Of a stretch of 64,000 bases of DNA, positions 50,725-59,682 are shown in pieces. The translations under genes were made by a program, and so were the position numbers. The stretch lies in contig JAHBUW010000004.1 in NCBI GenBank assembly GCA_019637875.1, positions 124,001 to 188,000 on the forward strand, read 5' to 3'. Below the pieces are notes generated by a model, which worked only from the letters and a program-made list of their open reading frames with translations, was not told the origin of the DNA and did not search any database. Position 1 is the first letter of the stretch. Each line of letters begins with the position of its first letter. Source of the DNA: Pseudobdellovibrionaceae bacterium (GTDB taxonomy: Bacteria; Bdellovibrionota; Bdellovibrionia; Bdellovibrionales; Bdellovibrionaceae).

Positions 50725-52560
50725 ATGCGACATCAGGTTGTGTCGGAAAATCTGCTGCAGCTCATTGATGCCGAAAAAGCCTACGGAACGCGCGTCCTGT
50801 TCACGGGCGCGACCGTTTCCATCAATCGTGATGAGCATATTGGCGTCATCGGCCCCAACGGCGCGGGGAAGTCGACCTTTTTCAAGATCCTGACCGGTGA
50901 TGAGTCCATGGACAAAGGGCGGCTCGTCCGTTCCAAGGAGCTCTCGCTCGGTTATCTTTCACAGCACGATCATTGGAACGAAGGCGAAACCGGCAATCAA
51001 TTCCTGGAGCGCACGACGACGATCCCCCTGTGGGAAGTGAAATCCCGTGGCCGCGAATTGAAAGTCAGCGAAGAGATGCTGGATAAGCCGATCACGTCCC
51101 TCAGCGGCGGCTACCGTATGCGCGTGAAGTTGCTGGCGCTACTGGGCCAAGCGCCGAACCTCATGCTGCTGGATGAGCCGACGAACTATTTGGATCTTGA
51201 AACGACGCTGCTCCTTGAGCGCTTTTTGCAAAGCTTTGACGGCGCGTTCCTGCTGATCAGCCACGACCGCGAGTTCCTGCGCCGCACGACCGACCATACG
51301 CTTGAAATCGAAGCGGGCGAGTTCATGAAGTTCCCCGGCAACATCGACGACTACTTCGAGCAGAAAGAGCTTTTGGCCGAGCAGCTGCGTGCGCGGGCGG
51401 CCAACTTGGCGGACAAACGCGCCTCGGTCATGGAGTTCATCACCCGCTTCGGCGCGAAGGCGACCAAGGCCCGCCAAGCGCAGTCGAAGATGAAGCAGCT
51501 CGAAAAGATGGAAGTCATCGAGATCAAACCGCTGCGCGCTTCGGCGGTGATCAAGATCCCGAAGCCCACCCACACGGGCGAGCAGGTGCTGCAGGTCGAA
51601 AACGCCCATATCGGCTACGGTGAGCGTAAGATCCTGACGAACGTGAATTTGCGGATCAAACGCGAGGACCACATCGGGATCGTCGGTTACAACGGTGTCG
51701 GGAAGTCGACGTTACTCAAGTCGCTGGCCGGAACACTCGCGCCCCAAAGCGGCGAGGTGAAACCCGGCCACAACGTCCGCATCGCCTTCTTCCACCAGCA
51801 CGTGGTCGAGGCGCTCGATCCCCGCGATGACGTTTACTCGTCGCTCGCGGCGGGCGCGCATCCGGAAGTTCTACGCCAAGAGATTCTCGACATGGCGGGG
51901 TCGCTTCTTTTCTCGGGCGACGACGTCAAAAAGCCGATCTCCGTTTTGTCGGGAGGGGAGTGCAGCCGCGTGGCGCTCGGCCGCGTCCTTCTGCAAAAAG
52001 CCCCGGTCCTCATTCTCGATGAGCCGACGAACCATCTCGATTTTCAAACCGTCGAAGCGTTGACCCAGGCGCTGCACGCTTATCCGGGCACGCTCATCAC
52101 CGTCAGCCACGACCGAGGCTTCATCCAGCGGGTGGCGAACAAGATCGTCGAGATCAAAGACGGCGACGCCCATCTTTACCCCGGCACTTACGAAGAGTAC
52201 GTCTGGCGCATCCAAAAGGAGTTGAGCGCCGAGGACGTCGACGCCGCGCCCGTGGTCGCGGCGACGAAGTCGGCGCCGGAGGGCGCGGTGGCGAAGCCGA
52301 CCTCCTCCGGAACCCAGTCCTACCAGGAGAAAAAAGAAGCCGAGAAAAAGCGCCGTCAAGACGAGCGTCGCTTGAAGTCCGTGGAAGAGGAGATGAGCTA
52401 TCTTCAGCCTTTGATCACGGGCCTGACCGACAAGCTGAGCGGGGGCCTGCAAGGTCCGGAGCTGCAATCGGCGATCAAAGATTTGGGCGAAAAAACCGAG
52501 CGCATGAACACGCTCGAGCAAGAGTGGCTGGAACTCAGCGAAACGCTGGCCGCGAAATAA
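50725..52560 (+). CDS. ABC-F family ATPase (Uup-like)
   Basis: 611 residues from the ATG at 50725. Two ATPase domains with no membrane part: Walker A GPNGAGKST and GYNGVGKST, signatures LSGGYRMR and LSGGECSR, Walker B LMLLDEPTNYLD and VLILDEPTNHLD. The linker between them carries the arm with many basic residues. The C-terminal 85 residues are a charged coiled coil, as in Uup. ABC-F proteins act on ribosomes or, for Uup, also on DNA structures; which applies here is open. Confidence 0.9.
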   Translation: MRHQVVSENLLQLIDAEKAYGTRVLFTGATVSINRDEHIGVIGPNGAGKSTFFKILTGDESMDKGRLVRSKELSLGYLSQHDHWNEGETGNQFLERTTTIPLWEVKSRGRELKVSEEMLDKPITSLSGGYRMRVKLLALLGQAPNLMLLDEPTNYLDLETTLLLERFLQSFDGAFLLISHDREFLRRTTDHTLEIEAGEFMKFPGNIDDYFEQKELLAEQLRARAANLADKRASVMEFITRFGAKATKARQAQSKMKQLEKMEVIEIKPLRASAVIKIPKPTHTGEQVLQVENAHIGYGERKILTNVNLRIKREDHIGIVGYNGVGKSTLLKSLAGTLAPQSGEVKPGHNVRIAFFHQHVVEALDPRDDVYSSLAAGAHPEVLRQEILDMAGSLLFSGDDVKKPISVLSGGECSRVALGRVLLQKAPVLILDEPTNHLDFQTVEALTQALHAYPGTLITVSHDRGFIQRVANKIVEIKDGDAHLYPGTYEEYVWRIQKELSAEDVDAAPVVAATKSAPEGAVAKPTSSGTQSYQEKKEAEKKRRQDERRLKSVEEEMSYLQPLITGLTDKLSGGLQGPELQSAIKDLGEKTERMNTLEQEWLELSETLAAK

Positions 52561-52564
52561 AAAA

Positions 52565-52583
52565 AGAGGCCGTCCTGGCCTCT
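52565..52583 (+). terminator. Hairpin after the ABC-F gene
   Basis: AGAGGCC (52565-52571), loop GTCCT, GGCCTCT (52577-52583), five bases after the stop codon. An A-run precedes it and only TT follows, so it is a modest intrinsic terminator. Confidence 0.55.
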
Positions 52584-52721
52584 TCAGCTAACCTCTCTAT
52601 TTTGCCCTCAGAGAAAGTTTGCCCTCCTCAAAAACCTTCACTCTCAAGCGATGAACCTCGGTCCAAGACGGGTACAAAGTACCAGGGGGAAAACCATCTC
52701 GAACCGAAATCCATTTTGGAT

Positions 52722-52877
52722 CTATTTCTGAATCTGACTTGCGGCTTGGATCACTTGGACCGCCGCGGGAGCCGGGGATGATTTCGCTTCGATCCCCATC
52801 ATGATCGCCACCAATAAAGTGAGAACGACTAGTGAAAGGGTTCCGGTCTCTTCTTTCTTCAACATCATCAGTTGCAT
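52722..52877 (-). CDS. Small single-helix membrane protein, 51 residues
   Basis: The ATG at 52877-52875 has GGAGG seven bases upstream, the best ribosome-binding site in this part of the window. The product is MQLMMLKKEETGT, a hydrophobic helix (LSLVVLTLLVAIMMGI), then an Ala/Pro/Gln tail, probably exposed to the periplasm. A longer reading from 52919 lacks a ribosome-binding site. It sits alone between the ABC-F and SDR genes. No family recognised. Confidence 0.65.
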   Translation of the reverse strand: MQLMMLKKEETGTLSLVVLTLLVAIMMGIEAKSSPAPAAVQVIQAASQIQK

Positions 52878-53117
52878 GGTGATGCCTCCGTCGACTCTTA
52901 AGAATGCAAGGAGTGCCAACCCTCAAAACGCCCCAAAAAGCCCCTCGGGGTGGCCGGCCCGATCCACATGGCGACAACATTCCAGACAGTGAGAACTTTT
53001 AGACAGGTCCAGGGTCCACCCCCGACCGAGGTCCGATTGCGAAGAAGGTGGGGGCTCTACGCTTGGCGGCCCCCCAGGACGACGGATAACGTGAAAGAGT
53101 TGTGAAACGGAGCTGAG

Positions 53118-53855
53118 ATGAAGGATCGTGTCATCTTTGGGGCCACGTCCGCGATTGCCGTCGGCGTCGCCCAGATTTGGGCGCGTCGCGGGGATCAATT
53201 GACCCTCGTCGGCCGCAACGGAAATCGCCTGGCGGCCATCGCCAAAGACCTGCAAAGTCGTGGGGCCTCGCAGGTCGAAGTCATCGTCATGGATTTCAGC
53301 GATCCCATCAAACTCTGGGAGCAAGTCGAGGAGTTCTTCGGCGAGAAAGAGCGCGTGGATACGCTGCTCGTCGCCCAGGGCTTCATGGGCTACGGTTCCG
53401 AGCAAGATCTGAAGCCCAAACGCGTTCACGACATCTTGGACGTGAACTTCGAGTCGGCGGCGATGGTTCTTTTGGCCGCGAAATCCCACTTCATCAAAAA
53501 CAACTACGGCACCATGGCGGCGTTCAGCGCGGTCGAAGGGGACGTGGGGCGTTCGACGACCTATCTTTACGGTTCCGCGAAGGCCGCCCTGAAGGTGCTG
53601 CTTTCGGGACTGCGTGAGGAGCTCACCCCGAAGGGCGTGAAGGTCACGACGATCATTCCCGCGCGGGTCGAGACGCCGCTGAATAAAGACGTTCCGCGCG
53701 ACGGTCGCTTTTGGACGAACGTGGAAAAGGTCGCCCAGGACATCGCCTACAAAATCGATGAAGGTGCCAACGTCTATACGCCGATTGTTTGGAAGTTCAT
53801 CAGCTGGCTTCGCCGCGTTCTGCCCGAGGGCCTGGCCCGTAAACTCAAAGTTTAG
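53118..53855 (+). CDS. Short-chain dehydrogenase/reductase, DprE2-like
   Basis: 245 residues, ATG with GGAG seven bases upstream. FGATSAIAVGVA (7-18) is the nucleotide site in the ATSAIA form seen in decaprenylphosphoryl-ribose epimerase subunit DprE2 and relatives. S137, YGSAK (Y151, K155) complete the active site. RGASQVEVIVMDFSD fits as well. No DprE1-type oxidase is next to it, so the substrate is uncertain. It ends four bases inside the convergent gene. Confidence 0.75.
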   Translation: MKDRVIFGATSAIAVGVAQIWARRGDQLTLVGRNGNRLAAIAKDLQSRGASQVEVIVMDFSDPIKLWEQVEEFFGEKERVDTLLVAQGFMGYGSEQDLKPKRVHDILDVNFESAAMVLLAAKSHFIKNNYGTMAAFSAVEGDVGRSTTYLYGSAKAALKVLLSGLREELTPKGVKVTTIIPARVETPLNKDVPRDGRFWTNVEKVAQDIAYKIDEGANVYTPIVWKFISWLRRVLPEGLARKLKV

Positions 53856-54268
53856 TGCGGCGAGGGAACCTGATCCGGACGGCAGGTGAGATCGTGCGCG
53901 AACGCGACGACGCCCGACTGGGTCGACGTGTACCGGCCCGAATCGACTTTTTCATTCAGCTCGACGCGCAAGGTTTCGGCCGCCGTGGTTTCGAGTTCAA
54001 AGACGTAATTCTTGGCGGGATCACGTGAAGCCCGGTGCTTCAAATAGGCATCGAGCGCGAGCGGCTGGCTGAGCTTCGTGAAGTCGCCTTCACCTTCGGA
54101 TTCAAACCAAGCATCTTCCGAGACGGCGACGATGCCCGAACCCATTCGGACCTTCACCCAAAGGGCCGCCTCCGTCAGTGTCGTCGACCGGCATTCGAAA
54201 AGGCGGAAGTCCGCGCGAGCGGAAGGATTCAGCAAAAGCAGCAGGAAGGTCACAACGAGGTATCGCAT
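53852..54268 (-). CDS. Small secreted protein, unknown
   Basis: 138 residues from the ATG at 54268. MRYLVVTFLLLLLNPSARA is a signal peptide. The mature protein starts near DFRLFEC and has two cysteines far apart (about residues 25 and 130) that could form one disulphide. The composition suggests a small beta-rich periplasmic protein. No family recognised. It is convergent with the SDR gene. Confidence 0.6.
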   Translation of the reverse strand: MRYLVVTFLLLLLNPSARADFRLFECRSTTLTEAALWVKVRMGSGIVAVSEDAWFESEGEGDFTKLSQPLALDAYLKHRASRDPAKNYVFELETTAAETLRVELNEKVDSGRYTSTQSGVVAFAHDLTCRPDQVPSPH

Positions 54269-54376
54269 GGCGGGCGTCTTAGCCGTCCTGGGGACCATCG
54301 GTCACGGTGAATCCCCTAATCCTGCACTGATTTCAGGCAATTGACCCTGAATCCCTTTCCCGACTAAAACCACCCC

Positions 54377-54751
54377 ATGTTCTCCTTTGTGACCGGACTC
54401 TTGATCTTCGGTGTCTTTGGCGTCATCCCAGCCCAGGCTCATCCCGAGTGCGTGCGCGAGTGCGGCACGGTGCAGACCTATCTTGGAGTCAGTGGGGAAG
54501 AACGCCTGATCCTGGAAGTGGAAACGGGCTTCGATTGGGAGCGGGGAATGGTGTCAAAGTCACTGTTCGAACTGCGCTCGGCCGTCCCCGGGATGCAGAT
54601 TCACTTTCAGCAAGAGCTTCTCGATCAACTCAGTAGCGGGGACTCGATTTGCGTAACGGGCGCCAAAGTTACACGCGTGGACCGAATTCCCGCGCTGGTG
54701 CCGTTTTCGATCGAAGGCATGAACACCTCTCGGAGTGCAGAATATGATTGA
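54377..54751 (+). CDS. Small secreted protein, unknown
   Basis: 124 residues. MFSFVTGLLIFGVFGVIPAQA is a signal peptide, followed by HPECVREC. The mature part is about 100 residues with three cysteines. SGDSICVTGAKVTRVD near the C-terminus resembles an OB-like strand pattern, but I do not assign a family. The end overlaps the methyltransferase start by eight bases, so the two genes are coupled although their products act in different compartments. Confidence 0.6.
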   Translation: MFSFVTGLLIFGVFGVIPAQAHPECVRECGTVQTYLGVSGEERLILEVETGFDWERGMVSKSLFELRSAVPGMQIHFQQELLDQLSSGDSICVTGAKVTRVDRIPALVPFSIEGMNTSRSAEYD

Positions 54752-55460
54752 TCGCGGATTGAACTACGGCCGTCACTTGATTTCAAAATACTCGGCTCAA
54801 GCTTTGACTGGGGTCATGAATCCACAGGTGCTGGATGTGGGGGCTGGTTCCGGAACGGATCTCGAGTTGGTTCGCGGTGGATCGCCGACGGCAAGCCTTC
54901 ATGCCATTGAAAGCTATCCGCCGAATGTCGAGAAGCTGCGACAGATGAATTGCCAGGCCCACCCGTTGAATCTCGAGGTGGACAGATTTCCTTTCGAGAA
55001 CGAAAGCCTGGATTTAGTTATCGCGAATCAGGTCTTGGAGCATACGAAAGAGATCTTCTGGATCTGTCATGAGGTTTCGCGCACACTGAAGGTCGGTGGT
55101 CATTTCTTGATTGGCGTTCCTAATTTGGCTTCCTTCCACAATCGGGGGCTTTTGCTATTGGGGCGTCAGCCCACCGCGATCCAAACAGCCTCGGCACATA
55201 TTCGCGGTTTCACGAAACACGATATTTTGCGCTTCTTTGGTCGATGTTTTCCGGAAGGTTATGAGCTTGTTGCGTTCGGAGGCAGCAATTTCTATCCGTT
55301 TCCCGCGGCCATTGCCAAACCGCTGGCGGCAATATGGGGCGGAGGTGCGGTGAGTATCTTTCTGCTTCTTCGTAAGAAGTCGGCCTATGGGCGTAGCTTT
55401 GTTGAATATCCGGTCGTCGAGCGGTTGGAAACCAACTATTTCTTAGGCTCACCGAATTGA
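54744..55460 (+). CDS. SAM-dependent methyltransferase
   Basis: 238 residues from the ATG at 54744, with CGGAG nine bases upstream; a GTG at 54735 falls inside that site. VLDVGAGSG begins near residue 31, then ANQVLEHT and TLKVGGHFLIGVPN. The C-terminal part has a hydrophobic stretch (FPAAIAKPLAAIWGGGAVSIFLLL). It resembles the enzyme at 5604 in layout. It lies beside the ligase-type gene (convergent, 25-base overlap), which suggests a surface-glycan role. Confidence 0.75.
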   Translation: MIDRGLNYGRHLISKYSAQALTGVMNPQVLDVGAGSGTDLELVRGGSPTASLHAIESYPPNVEKLRQMNCQAHPLNLEVDRFPFENESLDLVIANQVLEHTKEIFWICHEVSRTLKVGGHFLIGVPNLASFHNRGLLLLGRQPTAIQTASAHIRGFTKHDILRFFGRCFPEGYELVAFGGSNFYPFPAAIAKPLAAIWGGGAVSIFLLLRKKSAYGRSFVEYPVVERLETNYFLGSPN

Positions 55461-56737
55461 AGGCCGTCGCGAAGTGCGACGAGCAGGCCAAGAACCAAGG
55501 CGAGGGTCAGGCGCATTTTCGCGTGTTCGAAATTGCTTTCAAAGGCACCGCCGAAAAGAAAGACGCAAATCGCTCCGATTACTCCGAGAGTCATTCCCCG
55601 TGCGAATTTTTGTTTAGGTGAGAGGTTTCGATACAGTCGAAATCCCCCGATCAAACTAAAGATCCAAAAACCAGCGTAGGCGAGCATTCCGAAAACTCCG
55701 GTGCCCGTAAGGATATGCAAAAACTGGTTGTGGGCGTGGCTGACGAGCAGACCGGGGGGAGCTTCGACTTTTGCGTAATACTCCGTGAGCAGTTGCACAT
55801 TCTGGTTGTAGCCCACGCCGAAGAGTGGTGAGTCCTTCCACATTTCCCAGTTTGCGCGCCAGATCCACAGTCTTTCCGTATCTCCGCCTTGAAAGGCCTG
55901 CAGGATACGGTCATTGAGCGCGGGCCAGGAAAGCATAAGACCCACGACACTCACGAGTCCAAGGAGCGCACCCACCAGGGCCCATGTCCATCGGCGAAGA
56001 CTTAAAATGACTACGCTGGCAATCGGGACCGCCATCCATACGCCACGAGTAAAACTGAGCAAAATCGCGAGACTTCCAAAAATCACGGCGCCCATCCAGA
56101 TCGTGCCACGCGGGCCGCTGGAGCGTAGAGCTTCGAAGCGCGGCAGGTCTTGAATCAAGATCCCGATGGGAATCATGAGCCATAACCCGTACAACTGCGC
56201 GAAGACGATCGCCTGTTGCAGAAAACCACCGGTGCGCACGGTGCCGTCCGGAAAGGCGTCGAGGACGGCGCCGGGTTGCAAGGGATCGTACTTCAAAAAG
56301 AAAATAGAGATGGCCCACAAGCATGCGAGGACGTAGGGCACGAAGTGCGCACGGATAGTGTATTCACTCACACGAATAAAGCTGAGATGGCGGCCCGCCG
56401 CCACCGCAACCAGCAGCCAACGGAAATCTAGAAGTTTCATCCACTGGAGATCGGGAACGCGGTCCGTGTTCCAAAGCAAAGATAAAAGGGTGGCGCCGAA
56501 CCAAAGCCCCGCGAACCACTCGAGCCCCGTACGACGCAAGACCCACGCGCGATAGCGCGAGTCGCGCGCCGCCAAGATCAAAACCCCAAACACGAAAAGC
56601 GCCGAGAAGAAATCCATCGCCGTCTGCGAGATCAGCGTGGACACCGCGAACAAAGATAAAAACACATTCGTGGTTTTCACGAGCGCGCCAGTGTTTGAAG
56701 TTTGGTCAGTCAGATTTTGCAAAGTCATGTGGGACAC
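55436..56737 (-). CDS. O-antigen ligase/polymerase family membrane protein (WaaL/Wzy_C type)
   Basis: 433 residues from a GTG, or 430 from the ATG at 56728. About twelve membrane helices are present, with the large periplasmic loop near residues 290-345. SPLFGVGYNQN and SHAHNQFLHILTGTG carry the conserved H(x)NxxL segment of the PF04932 family. Members either ligate O-antigen to lipid A-core or polymerise it. As the only such protein in the window it could serve the locus at 5.6-43 kb from a distance. Confidence 0.82.
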   Translation of the reverse strand: MSHMTLQNLTDQTSNTGALVKTTNVFLSLFAVSTLISQTAMDFFSALFVFGVLILAARDSRYRAWVLRRTGLEWFAGLWFGATLLSLLWNTDRVPDLQWMKLLDFRWLLVAVAAGRHLSFIRVSEYTIRAHFVPYVLACLWAISIFFLKYDPLQPGAVLDAFPDGTVRTGGFLQQAIVFAQLYGLWLMIPIGILIQDLPRFEALRSSGPRGTIWMGAVIFGSLAILLSFTRGVWMAVPIASVVILSLRRWTWALVGALLGLVSVVGLMLSWPALNDRILQAFQGGDTERLWIWRANWEMWKDSPLFGVGYNQNVQLLTEYYAKVEAPPGLLVSHAHNQFLHILTGTGVFGMLAYAGFWIFSLIGGFRLYRNLSPKQKFARGMTLGVIGAICVFLFGGAFESNFEHAKMRLTLALVLGLLVALRDGLQFGEPKK

Positions 56738-56921
56738 TTAAAGGGGGATTCTGCCAATTTGCGTTCGTAAGAACCAGGAATTGTCGCCGCGAGCGACCGA
56801 ATTCGTCGCCGTACCACGTTAAAGTTCAGCCAAGATTTGGTCCGGAGTCTGCAATGGCTCCCCGCCGGACGGGGCATGAACAGGGGCAGAGTCAAAAGGG
56901 ACTCGCTTTGGGTGGTGGAAG

Positions 56922-58124
56922 ATGGAAATTATGGGCGCGGTTCGCAATGTCGTAGCGTGGTCATGTGTGGTGTTCGGGGTCGTCGCGGGGGCGGAAGCCT
57001 ATTCGCCGCGCAGTTCGGGCATGGTTCGCACCAGCACCGAGCTTCCTTTCTTCGCCCATCCTCCCGGAGAGCTCAAAGAGCAAGCCATCCAGTGGATGCT
57101 TCCCGGCGGCTCGGACGTCATGCGCCAGCAGGGCCTCGAAGCGCTCGTGGGTTCGTCGATGCAGCCGCTCGACTGGCCCGCGCTTCCCCGCGTGTGGTGG
57201 AAGTACGACTCCTACGATACCAGCAGCCGCGACACTTACGTCGGCTTTCAGTGGTCGCAGTCGAAAATCACCGGCTCCACGAAACACACCTTCACCTTGA
57301 AGTATTCGCGTAACGTCGGTCTCGTGCTCATCGGCTCGCTCCGTTCGAAAGACGGCAAGGGCGGGGATCTCGACGCCGACGGCGCGCTCGCCGCCCCCGA
57401 ACTCGTGGTGGAAGATCCCGACTCGGGTTATCTTTATCCCAACGTGCGCGAAGGCTACCCGATGGTCGGCATGTGCGTCTTCGAACTTTCGATGGCGTCG
57501 GAAGAGTCGTCATCGTTCTCGCTCGATTTTCTGGGAAGCGGACACAAACAGGAAAAGGGCAAAGGCTTCGGCACGCCCTTCACGTTGTTCTCGAATTTCT
57601 TCCAGCTCGATACGGAAAAACCCATCATCGGTCATTATCTGAAAGAGCACTGCCAGAAGAAGTTCGAGCAGGCGGTCCGCCCCTGGGCGGAAAAGCAATT
57701 CCAGATGGCGCACCGGGCGTACCGCACGGAAACCATGAGCACGTGCAAACGGGAACGTCACGGCAAGGACCGGCTGGCCGAAGGCGACCGTGACTGCCTG
57801 GCCTGGCACCGCGACACGTTCCCGTCCGAGATTCAGCGCGCAACCACCGCCCGCTGCGAGCGCGGTGAAAACGATCTGTTCACGTGCGTGCTACGCCAGC
57901 GCGACATCGGCGGCGCATGTCCGATGGCCCAGAACCGCGAGGCGCGCTTTGAACCCTCCAAAAAACTCTCGAGCTACCAGCTGCGCAGCTTCCCTTGTGA
58001 CGAGGGCGCGAATCTGACCTGCGTGTCGGCTTGGCCCGCAGCGAACATCGAAGCTTTCGAAAAACAAAGAATCTTCCTCGGAATCGACAAACTGACCGCC
58101 ATGGGTGTTTGCCGACCGAAGTGA
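56922..58124 (+). CDS. Secreted cysteine-rich protein, unknown (first of three)
   Basis: 400 residues; ATG at 56922, or 397 residues from the ATG at 56931. The signal peptide ends near GAEA. Residues about 80-160 look beta-rich. The mature part has ten cysteines, all after residue 180 (for example GMCVFE, HCQKKF, FTCVL, GACPM, GVCRPK), implying a disulphide-bonded domain. I recognise no family. It is seven bases before the next secreted-protein gene, and the 184-base gap upstream probably holds the promoter of the three-gene set. Confidence 0.65.
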   Translation: MEIMGAVRNVVAWSCVVFGVVAGAEAYSPRSSGMVRTSTELPFFAHPPGELKEQAIQWMLPGGSDVMRQQGLEALVGSSMQPLDWPALPRVWWKYDSYDTSSRDTYVGFQWSQSKITGSTKHTFTLKYSRNVGLVLIGSLRSKDGKGGDLDADGALAAPELVVEDPDSGYLYPNVREGYPMVGMCVFELSMASEESSSFSLDFLGSGHKQEKGKGFGTPFTLFSNFFQLDTEKPIIGHYLKEHCQKKFEQAVRPWAEKQFQMAHRAYRTETMSTCKRERHGKDRLAEGDRDCLAWHRDTFPSEIQRATTARCERGENDLFTCVLRQRDIGGACPMAQNREARFEPSKKLSSYQLRSFPCDEGANLTCVSAWPAANIEAFEKQRIFLGIDKLTAMGVCRPK

Positions 58125-58131
58125 GTCCCCC

Positions 58132-59601
58132 GTGAAAACGCTGATGAATGGTGTCTTAAGTGTGGTGCTGGCGACGACCGTCGCCCTGCCGATCCGCCGC
58201 GCGAACGCGCGCCAAAATGAGGAAGGGGAGCGCCCCCACTGCGACGCCTCGGTGGAACTCTCGCTCGAAGAAGGCGACGCGCTTCGCATGTTCCACGCGA
58301 AGTTGAGCCATCTGCTCTCTCACTGGGGAAAGCCCAGCTTCGACGCCAAACTCCAAGAGATCGTCCGAAAAGATTTTCCGCAGCCGCAGGTGCTCGAGCC
58401 TTCGCCTTACTTCATGGAAAAGGCCCTGAACCTTGTCGATCAGGCGCGTTTGAAACACTCCATCGCATTGACCATCGGTACCGATGACGAGGATTGGGGC
58501 TGGTTCGACCAAACCATGCGCCAGATCTCGATCATGGAGATGACCGGCCACAACCTGATGCATCCGTTGGACCGCACGGTGCTTTCGATCCTGAAAAAGA
58601 TCAAAGCCTCTTCGCAAAGCGAGATCGTGAAGGCCGAGGCCCTCATGCGCATGGCGGATATGCATACCTACCTTCTGCGTTGGCGCGTGCTGAACGGCCA
58701 GATGATCGACGATCGGGCCTCCGCTTCGTCGCGCACGATTGCGGTCGTGGCCTTGGGCCTGGTCGGTGGCGGAGTGCTGATTTCGACGCTCGTGGTTTCG
58801 GGGCCCATCGTTTCGGGAGCGGGGGCCGCGACGGCGGGGCTTTCCACGAATCCCGTGGTGGCGGCGCTCCTCGTGAAAGTGGCCGAGACCGCAGCGGGGG
58901 CCGCGATCGGTTTCGTTGGCGCGCCCGCGGCCGTCATCGCGCAGGACTCTTACCACGCCATGACCGAAGCGGTGAAGCAGTCCTACAACCGCGGAACTCC
59001 GCTCGCGTGCGAACTCGGCATCGAGATCAATACGTGGAAAGACAAAGCGCCCGAACGTCTGGCGATGGCCGCGGCCATGGGGGCGGGGGTCGGTGCGGTC
59101 GGCGGCGCGCTCACGTTCTCGTCGACGACCGCGCGACTGGTACTTTACGCGACGGGCTTGGGCGTCGGCGTGGCGCAGCTCTACGCCGTGGGAAAGATGT
59201 CCATCAAAACGGTGGAGTCGCTCGTCTTCTACCGCTTGGCGGAAGAGGCCATGAAAGCCGGCGACCGCACCATGGCGCTTCAACATTTGCACCGCGCCCG
59301 CGACCTCGCGCAAGAGGCGGGTGAGTACGCGCTCGAATCGATCATCATCGCGACCCTGACTTATCACGTGGGCCACAACTTTATGCCGGCGCTCCGGGAC
59401 GGGGCGGGCGCGATCCGCCAGCTGTATGCGGCCTCGGCCGATACGCTGCCGACCGCGGTGAAGGCCGCGATCAAAATGACCGGCGCGGTTCGTCCGATCC
59501 TGGCGGGAGAGTCGACCAGCGAGCGCGTGAGCTGCCCCTCCCTTGATCCCCGTGACGTGAACTGTGTAATTGATGCCGGGGCGATGGCAGGGGTTCCCTG
59601 A
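58132..59601 (+). CDS. Secreted or membrane protein with glycine-rich hydrophobic segments, unknown (second of three)
   Basis: 489 residues from the GTG at 58132; the frame is open nine codons further, but that part overlaps the previous gene. MKTLMNGVLSVVLATTVALP is a signal peptide. Two long Gly/Ala-rich hydrophobic stretches (TIAVVALGLVGGGVLIST onward, and AMAAAMGAGVGAVGGAL onward) could insert in a membrane. Between and after them are helical repeats of TPR flavour (MALQHLHRARDLAQEAGEY). No family recognised. Confidence 0.65.
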   Translation: MKTLMNGVLSVVLATTVALPIRRANARQNEEGERPHCDASVELSLEEGDALRMFHAKLSHLLSHWGKPSFDAKLQEIVRKDFPQPQVLEPSPYFMEKALNLVDQARLKHSIALTIGTDDEDWGWFDQTMRQISIMEMTGHNLMHPLDRTVLSILKKIKASSQSEIVKAEALMRMADMHTYLLRWRVLNGQMIDDRASASSRTIAVVALGLVGGGVLISTLVVSGPIVSGAGAATAGLSTNPVVAALLVKVAETAAGAAIGFVGAPAAVIAQDSYHAMTEAVKQSYNRGTPLACELGIEINTWKDKAPERLAMAAAMGAGVGAVGGALTFSSTTARLVLYATGLGVGVAQLYAVGKMSIKTVESLVFYRLAEEAMKAGDRTMALQHLHRARDLAQEAGEYALESIIIATLTYHVGHNFMPALRDGAGAIRQLYAASADTLPTAVKAAIKMTGAVRPILAGESTSERVSCPSLDPRDVNCVIDAGAMAGVP

Positions 59602-59682
59602 AAAATGGGGGAATTCGGGCACTTGCTGGACAATTAACGCAATATGGCATAAACGACCCCCGATCACAAATTGAGGTGTCGT

